From an uncultured Helicobacter sp. (lineage in GTDB: Bacteria > Campylobacterota > Campylobacteria > Campylobacterales > Helicobacteraceae): a DNA stretch of 48,876 nt. The notes beneath the pieces are model-generated. The model did no database searches and was not told where the DNA came from. It saw nothing but the letters and a program-made list of their open reading frames with translations. Of the stretch, positions 43,186 through 48,876 are shown one piece after another. How positions within the stretch are numbered: the stretch's first letter is position 1; each line of letters begins with the position of its first letter. A program made the position numbers and the translations under genes. The stretch spans positions 1 to 48,876 of the forward strand of contig CASFYB010000013.1 in NCBI GenBank assembly GCA_949298825.1, in the 5' to 3' direction.

Positions 43186-45060
43186 TTACTCTACTTCCGC
43201 ATCAATGACATCATCATCTTTTTTTGCATTATTTGCACTATTTGGGCTGCCTTGATTCTGAGCATAAGCCTGCTCTGCTAACTTATGGCTAGCCTCTGTG
43301 AGTGCTTTTAGCTTCTCATCAATCTCTTCTTTAGAAGCATTTTCATTTTTTAGCGTCTCTTTTAGATCATCAATAGCTTTTTGGATTTTTTCAGCCTCAC
43401 TCGCATCAATCTTATCTTTCATATCGCTAAGCGTTTTTTCTGTCTGATAAACCATAGAATCAGCCATATTTCTAGATTCTATAGCTGCCTTACGCTTAGC
43501 ATCCTCTTCTTTATGCATTTCTGCATCTTTTACCATTTTTTCAATCTCACTATCACTAAGTCCACTAGATCCACTAATCTTAATCTCTTGAGATTTGCCA
43601 CTAGCCTTATCCTGCGCACTAACTGTCAAAATACCATTAGCATCAATATCAAAAGTAACTTCAATTTGTGGCACACCTCTAGGGGCTGGTGGGATTCCCT
43701 GTAAATCAAATCTTCCTAGAGACTTATTATCTTTTGCCATTTCTCTTTCACCTTGAAGGACAGAGATAGATACAGCTGGTTGATTATCCTCTGCTGTAGA
43801 GAAAGTTTGAGTCTTTTTAGTCGGGATAGTTGTCCCACGATCAATCACTTTTGTCATCACCCCACCCAAAGTCTCAATACCAAGACTAAGCGGAGTAACA
43901 TCAAGTAATAATACATCTTTTACATCACCCTTAAGCACTCCACCTTGTATAGCAGCACCCACAGCTACCACTTCATCTGGATTCACAGATTTATTAAGAT
44001 CTTTACCGATGAACTCTTTTACACGTTCTTGAGCCTTAGGGATCCTTGTAGAGCCCCCTACCATCACGATCTCTGAAATATCACTCTTAGAAAGCCCTGC
44101 ATCCTTAATAACAAAATCAATTTTGCTAATTGTTTGCTCAATCAGATCATCTATCAATCCTTCAAACTTAGCGCGTGTAAGCTTTTTTACCAAGTGCTTA
44201 GGTCCACTAGCATCTGCTGTGATAAAAGGTAGATTTATCTCAGTCTCTTGTGCACTTGAGAGCTCTTTTTTTGCAGTCTCTGCTGCATCTTTCAGTCTTT
44301 GTAGTGCCATCACATCTGCTTTGATATCAATGCCACTCTCATCTTTAAACTCACTAGCTGCCCAGTCAATGATTCTATTATCAAAGTCATCTCCACCTAA
44401 AAATGCATCTCCACCAGTGGCCAAAACTTCAACGACATTATCCCCAGTCTCTAGTACCGTAACATCAAATGTCCCTCCACCCAAATCATAAACCATGATC
44501 TTTTCAGAATCTTTTTTATCTAGTCCATAAGCCAATGCTGCTGAAGTCGGCTCATTGATAATTCTAAGTACATTTAGCCCTGCGATTGTCCCTGCTTCTT
44601 TTGTGGCTTTTCTTTGCGCATCATTAAAATATGCAGGCACAGTAATAACAGCCTCTGTCACGCTCTCACCTAGATAGCTTTCTGCATCCTCTTTTAATTT
44701 CATCAGTATTTTTGCTGAAATCTCTTGAGGTGTATAAGTCTTATCAGCTATCTCAATAGCACATGCACCATTTCTATCTACAATCTTATATGGCAGACGC
44801 TTTTGAGCCTCCTTTGCCTTATCTTCATCAAACATAAGCCCCATGATTCTCTTAATTGAGTAGATTGTCTTTTCTGGGTTGGTGATAGCTTGACGCTTAG
44901 CAGGCTCACCTACTAAAATCTCACCCTTATCTGTAAAAGCCACAATAGATGGTGTGGTATTTTTACCCTCTTTATTGGCAATAATTTTTGCTTCATTACC
45001 TTCATAAACTGCCATAGCAGAGTTTGTTGTTCCTAAGTCAATTCCAATTACTTTTCCCAT
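43186..45060 (-). CDS. dnaK: Chaperone protein DnaK (Hsp70)
   Basis: The product has 624 residues. The nucleotide-binding domain begins [13 protein letters not shown] (5-17) and includes [14 protein letters not shown] and [11 protein letters not shown]. The linker is [19 protein letters not shown], followed by the substrate-binding domain with the lid helices and a C-terminal acidic end ([10 protein letters not shown]). It is the third gene of the hrcA-grpE-dnaK operon. Confidence 0.97.
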   Translation of the reverse strand: MGKVIGIDLGTTNSAMAVYEGNEAKIIANKEGKNTTPSIVAFTDKGEILVGEPAKRQAITNPEKTIYSIKRIMGLMFDEDKAKEAQKRLPYKIVDRNGACAIEIADKTYTPQEISAKILMKLKEDAESYLGESVTEAVITVPAYFNDAQRKATKEAGTIAGLNVLRIINEPTSAALAYGLDKKDSEKIMVYDLGGGTFDVTVLETGDNVVEVLATGGDAFLGGDDFDNRIIDWAASEFKDESGIDIKADVMALQRLKDAAETAKKELSSAQETEINLPFITADASGPKHLVKKLTRAKFEGLIDDLIEQTISKIDFVIKDAGLSKSDISEIVMVGGSTRIPKAQERVKEFIGKDLNKSVNPDEVVAVGAAIQGGVLKGDVKDVLLLDVTPLSLGIETLGGVMTKVIDRGTTIPTKKTQTFSTAEDNQPAVSISVLQGEREMAKDNKSLGRFDLQGIPPAPRGVPQIEVTFDIDANGILTVSAQDKASGKSQEIKISGSSGLSDSEIEKMVKDAEMHKEEDAKRKAAIESRNMADSMVYQTEKTLSDMKDKIDASEAEKIQKAIDDLKETLKNENASKEEIDEKLKALTEASHKLAEQAYAQNQGSPNSANNAKKDDDVIDAEVE

Positions 45061-45081
45061 TTCTTATCCTTTCTTTAAAGA

Positions 45082-45582
45082 TTAATTTTTTACAATCGCT
45101 ACCATTGCCGGTCGCAAGGTTCTTTCTTTATATCTATAACCCTTTTGCATTACTTGGGCTATCTGCCCATCTTGCAAATCTGGATTTGGCATTTGCATGA
45201 TCCCATCATGTAGATTTGGATCAAAATCTCCATCAGTAGGGATCTCGCTAATGCCATATTTCTCTAATGTCTTTAGCAAATTTTCCATCACAAGCACTAT
45301 CCCTTGAGAAATAGCCTCATGCTCCTTTGCTGCCTCTTTAGCACTATTTAGCGCATCAAGTGTAGGCAAAAGATCTTTAGCAAACTTCTCATAAGCATAC
45401 TCTAGTGCCTGATCCTTATCTCGCTCTAGACGCTTTTTTGTATTTTCAAAATCTGCAAATACTTTAAGATATTCATTTTTCATCTCATTGTATTTAGCTT
45501 CAAAATCCTCACTTTCTACAACTTCTTGTTGAGAATCTAAGCTCGTTTCTTGCATCTCTTCTTGCTTTATCTCTTCATCCAT
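45082..45582 (-). CDS. grpE: Nucleotide exchange factor GrpE
   Basis: It releases ADP from DnaK. It has 166 residues. A long N-terminal helix is followed by FENTKKRLERDKDQALEYAYEKFAKDLLPTLDAL and the C-terminal beta domain with the signature NPDLQDGQIAQVMQKGYRYKERTLRPAMVAI. The ATG at 45582 is preceded by AAAGGAG; the frame also extends to a GTG at 45597, which would place the start ahead of this ribosome binding site. Confidence 0.95.
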   Translation of the reverse strand: MDEEIKQEEMQETSLDSQQEVVESEDFEAKYNEMKNEYLKVFADFENTKKRLERDKDQALEYAYEKFAKDLLPTLDALNSAKEAAKEHEAISQGIVLVMENLLKTLEKYGISEIPTDGDFDPNLHDGIMQMPNPDLQDGQIAQVMQKGYRYKERTLRPAMVAIVKN

Positions 45583-45602
45583 TCTTTCTCCTTTCACTAG
45601 AT

Positions 45603-46382
45603 TTAAGCAGCAAGCCGCTCATAAAAACCTTCATAATCACTCACAAGTGGCCCTACAGTAAGCATTTGCATAGGCTTTTTGGCACACTCAATATTTTGCA
45701 CCACACCCATAAAACCAAGTGGCAATACAGGATCAAAAAATATCCCTAAAGACACCTTATCTAGAATCTGCCCATTTAATAGCTCAAAAAACAAATCCTC
45801 ATAGCTTGCCTGCTCTAATAAAGGTGCCAGCGCACTAAGACCAAAATGACGAGTATGTTTATAAGAAAGCCAATCTAGCTTTTCAAAAAGCTCATTTGCC
45901 ATAACCTGATGAGCGATCTTTTTAATCTCTGTTAGCTCTAGCCCTATTAGCTGGTTTAAAAACCTCTCCATCTTTGGCTGATAGGCAAGAAGCACATGAT
46001 CCTGACTAAAACGCAAAATCAAAAATTCATTCTCTACCCTAGCCACACTCTCTAAAGTATTTCCATCCTGCTCCCTTACTAGCACAAACAAGCCAAACTC
46101 GGTAGCTGCCTGCGATAAAGCTTTAAGATTTATACTACATTCAAAGCAAAGTCTTGAACGCCAATAGGATTTTAAAGCCATCTCTGTAGGGATGCGTCCA
46201 GAGCTAGTGTGAGACTGCACAAGCACGCCTTCTTGCATCAATGCCTTAAAGTAGTTACGTATCGTAGCAGATGATATCTCCAGATTTAAGGAGTTTTTCA
46301 ACATTTCAGAACCTATAGGCTCTCTTACTCTGAGATATTCTTGGATAATCTGATCAAGGAAGACACTCTTATCATAAGCCAT
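45603..46382 (-). CDS. hrcA: Heat-inducible transcription repressor HrcA
   Basis: It binds CIRCE operators and represses chaperone genes. It has 259 residues, short for the family, as usual in Helicobacter. The N-terminal winged helix (about 1-70; SSATIRNYFKALMQEGVLVQSHTSSGRIPTE) is strongly conserved. It is the first gene of the operon. A CIRCE-like operator lies 56 bases upstream, so it probably represses itself. HspR co-control, known in H. pylori, cannot be shown here because no HAIR-type repeat was found. Confidence 0.93.
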   Translation of the reverse strand: MAYDKSVFLDQIIQEYLRVREPIGSEMLKNSLNLEISSATIRNYFKALMQEGVLVQSHTSSGRIPTEMALKSYWRSRLCFECSINLKALSQAATEFGLFVLVREQDGNTLESVARVENEFLILRFSQDHVLLAYQPKMERFLNQLIGLELTEIKKIAHQVMANELFEKLDWLSYKHTRHFGLSALAPLLEQASYEDLFFELLNGQILDKVSLGIFFDPVLPLGFMGVVQNIECAKKPMQMLTVGPLVSDYEGFYERLAA

Positions 46383-46751
46383 CTCTTACCCCTTAAACTT
46401 AAAACTGCCAAATTATTACCAAAAAAAGTAAATAAAATTAGCATTTAACTAAAATTAGTGCTAAATAATCATAAACTTTAGTCTATATTAATAAACTTTT
46501 ATATATAATATAAGCTAAACTATTCTTACAATAATTACTTAATATTTGCCATAATCCCTGCTATTTTTTGTGGTTTTAGGCAACTTTTAGTCCATCTGCT
46601 ATGGCTATATATCCTTATTTTCGACCTATGCCAAACCCAATATTTTAAATTTCCAAGTTTTTTCAGAAATTTTTCAGCAAACTTTACTTAGAATGCTTTT
46701 TAGATTCTCTAAAATTTTAGGAATCCAAAATTCATTTAAAAGGAAATCTTT
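46383..46751. other. Divergent spacer between hrcA and the phase-variable autotransporter
   Basis: It contains the CIRCE operator and hrcA -10 box on the left and a TATAAT at 46504-46509 as a possible plus-strand promoter. An inverted repeat centred on the perfect palindrome CTAAAATTTTAG (46709-46720) is extended by GATTC (46703-46707) and GAATC (46721-46725). The palindrome lies about 27 bases before the autotransporter start. AAAGGA (46738-46743) is its ribosome binding site. I see no small gene or tRNA. Confidence 0.55.
46438..46464 (-). promoter_or_regulatory. CIRCE operator of the hrcA-grpE-dnaK operon
   Basis: TTAGCATTT (46438-46446), nine spacer bases, then TAGTGCTAA (46456-46464). 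The consensus is TTAGCACTC-N9-GAGTGCTAA, so spacing is exact and 14 of 18 arm positions match. TATGAT on the minus strand (46473-46468) lies just upstream as a -10 box, so the operator would cover the transcription start. Confidence 0.8.
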
Positions 46752-48876
46752 ATGAAATCTTTCACTTTTAAGCAAGTGGGGGGGGGGGCAAAAACTAACT
46801 AACCCTAACTCTTCTCACTCTTCTTTACAAGATTCAAAATTTTTCAAACCTATTGTCGCAGGGAGCTTGGCTCTAGCCCTTAGTAGCAGCATGGTGCTAG
46901 CAGAGGATTTTACTGCTGGAAATGGGACAAGCCAGCCTAAATTTGTAGTCAAAGGTGGCACTAGTGATACTGGTAGTTCCTGGTCTCTTACTCAAGCAAA
47001 GGTTGATGGATCTGGTAATAGCGGCAAGATCACTTGGACCCTTAATGGCAATCAGTTTAGCGCGACGACAAATGGTGGCACTAGCAATGGCACTGCACAA
47101 GTCACCAAAATCAACCTTTTCTACAATACTGGGACTGAAAATATGGCCAATATCCTGGACAGTGGTACAGCTATCACCTGGAGGGGTTCTGCTAGTGCTA
47201 CTAGCATAAGCGCTGACTTTGGAGGCAAAGGCCTAGGTACAGAATCTCAAAAAATAGGCCTCACGCTAGACTTTGGCTCACAAAGTGGAGATAAAAACTT
47301 CACAGTCAGCAACCTTGGCACCCTCAATGGGAATCTACAAGTGGTAAACACAACTAACACCAAAAATACCAATGCCAACACATACTCTATCAGCGCAGAT
47401 AGAGTGAATGGCGATGTCAATCTCAACTTCTATAATGTCAAGACTACAGGTAGTGCCAATATCAAAGAGATCAATGGTGATGTCACTATCAAAGATCTTA
47501 GCAGCAGCCACTTTAGCCTAACAGTTGATAAGATCAATGCAACAAATGGTATCTCTATAAGCGGGGATACTATCGGCCAGGCAAAAAATACTAGCAATGG
47601 TAACGCCAACTCTTCCATCACTTTCAATGGAGAGGGTCTAGTAGGGAGCATCTACTCAGGACATAACAACGTGACATCCAAAACCACTGCTGCCATTGAT
47701 ATCAGCTTCAAAAACAGTGCAAAAATGGTAGGTGATATCAAGACAGGTACCTACTATGACAGGCTAAAGCGTAATGTCACTTTTGAGACCTCTGGCACTG
47801 CGCTAAAAGGTAATATCATCGCCTACTCATCAGGTAGTGATGATAAATCTGCTGCTACAAACCTCTATGATCCAAATGCTGGTATCTTTGTGACCTTTAA
47901 TCAGGGGGATATGGAAGGAAGCGTGCTTGCTACAGGTGCTATGGTCAATAAGACAAGCTGGATAGCTAGAGGGAACAACTCTCTTACCTTCAAGGGCGGT
48001 GATGACAAGGTACAGAGCATCACTGGTGGTATCCTCGCTGAGCTAGGCACAGTCGGTGGTCTGCCAAATAGTACTGGCGTCAAAGCAACCAATACTATCA
48101 ACATAGAAAAAGGAGTGACCCTAAATATCAAAGGCTCTGGCAATACAGAGATCAAAAACGAAGCTAAGGATACTGAATTAGAGAATAACCTCAAAGGCGA
48201 TAACGGCACTGGCGAGAAGTATACAATCGCTAATGGCTCCATCACAGCAGCTGGCTATGCTAAAAACGTGATCAATCTAGCTGAGGGCTCTGCGCTAAAT
48301 CTAAGCGGTGCGCTAGTAGCACAAAATGCAAATGGTGCTGGCGGGGATAACCAACTCCATCTAGCAAAAGATGCGACCCTCAAAGGAGACATCCGCTCAA
48401 CTGGCTCTGGAAGGAATCTAATCTATGCTAGAACAGGTGATAGCACCATCACTGGCAACCTCTACACCCAAGATAAAGGTACTATCTCTCTCTATCTAGG
48501 CTCAGAGGCGACTGCCGACTTCAAAAACACGATCAATGGTAGCTTCAGCGGAGAGGCAGGCACCATAAACTTCTATGTAGGCAAGGCTAGCGCAAAGACA
48601 AAAGCAGATGCCACATCTATCACCATCAATGGCACTTATGGCACAAAGGCAAACACTGGCTTTTATGCCTATAGCTCTGCTACGATCAAGGCAAATGGCG
48701 GCGATGCTAAAGTGACCTCTGATAGCAAAGTCTATGAAGGTGCTAACCTAGTGATCGATGGGATCAATCTAAATGGCGGTAAATTTGTCATCGGTCAGGG
48801 CGCAGGTAGTGGAAATAGCCAAGGTGCTACTGGCAACTCAAGCCTCACTATCACAGGCAATGCAAAAGATCTACAA
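46752..48876 (+). pseudogene. Large autotransporter, phase-OFF at G11, partial at window end
   Basis: The ATG at 46752 has AAAGGA eight bases upstream. With G11 the frame reads MKSFTFKQVGGGAKTN and stops at 46800-46802. With G10 it would read on through QKLTNPNSSHSSLQDSKFF, then a signal core (KPIVAGSLALALSSSMVLA) with cleavage before EDFTAG. I read the downstream passenger frame codon by codon and found it open to the last base. The passenger is over 650 residues, rich in Gly, Asn, Ser and Thr with repeated beta-strand motifs. It is a beta-helix type V secreted protein with an extended signal region. It is probably intact apart from the tract, so it is a switched-off contingency gene rather than a dead one. 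The barrel lies beyond the window. Confidence 0.85.
46778..46788 (+). repeat. G11 homopolymer tract in the autotransporter start
   Basis: Eleven G lie ten codons into the gene, before the signal-peptide core. In this copy they put the ATG out of frame with the passenger. Ten or thirteen G would restore the frame. Confidence 0.95.

Noticed and set aside
46897-48245. Several open frames on the minus strand and in other plus frames inside the autotransporter region
   Set aside because: They are shadows of the long Gly/Asn/Thr-rich passenger frame, with no ribosome binding site and no recognisable product.

Overview
The window is about 49 kb of a Helicobacter-type (Campylobacterota) chromosome. 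The evidence is an AT-rich base composition, FliA, FliM, FliY, FlhF and FlhG in one operon, a sigma-54 promoter in front of flgL, an hrcA-grpE-dnaK operon, a tmRNA tag ending in APALAKVA, and gene blocks that match, from memory, the gene order of H. pylori in pieces. These blocks are purA with its FliJ-like and MotE-like neighbours; aroQ-pepQ-folK-flhF-flhG-orf-fliA-fliM-fliY; motA-motB-orf; dnaX-tsaE-lptB-rpoN; lolA/secA/LolC-type permease; and cadA-comM-def-clpP-tig. The blocks are joined differently from H. pylori, and there are two autotransporters with different passengers, so an enterohepatic (non-pylori) Helicobacter is the best guess. The species cannot be named from the window.

Layout. 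1-842: AT-rich non-coding DNA with two related hairpins and one copy of a repeat that recurs at 23.8-24.0 kb. 843-1479: a paired SMR exporter like MdtJI. 1575-4933: prs, purA, then FliJ-like and MotE-like genes. 4980-12324: a long operon from aroQ through folK into flagellar biosynthesis and switch genes. 12479-14935 (minus): an 818-residue autotransporter. 15115-19329: motAB, a coiled-coil gene, a PAP2 phosphatase, an ATPase and rnhB. 19389-23584: dnaX-tsaE-lptB-rpoN, where dnaX carries three tandem repeats and a one-base frame break. 23585-24459: non-coding, with the second repeat copy and an A8G9 tract. 24460-26955 (minus): flgL. 27178-31193 (minus): LolC-type permease and secA, divergent from lolA (31301). 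31927-32294: tmRNA, facing an SRP RNA on the other strand (32426 to 32317). 32446-35474 (minus): catalase-like protein and a CadA-type P-ATPase. 35474-40629 (minus): comM, def, a degenerate GGDEF protein, clpP and tig. 40752-42059: fliI. 42066-42647 (minus): a DJ-1 family protein. 42815-46382 (minus): hrcA-grpE-dnaK plus a small secreted protein, with a CIRCE operator upstream. 46752-end: the 5' part of a large autotransporter whose early codons contain a G11 tract that puts this copy out of frame.

Functionally the window is dominated by flagellar assembly (FlhF/FlhG placement, FliA and RpoN sigma factors, FliM/FliY switch, MotA/B stator, FliI export ATPase, FlgL junction), envelope traffic (SecA, LolA/LolC, LptB, SRP RNA) and protein quality control (tmRNA, ClpP, trigger factor, deformylase, DnaK/GrpE/HrcA). 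The most notable observations are the phase-variable autotransporter, dnaX with its repeat-borne frame break at CCC-T, and a dispersed element whose core is flipped between inverted arms.
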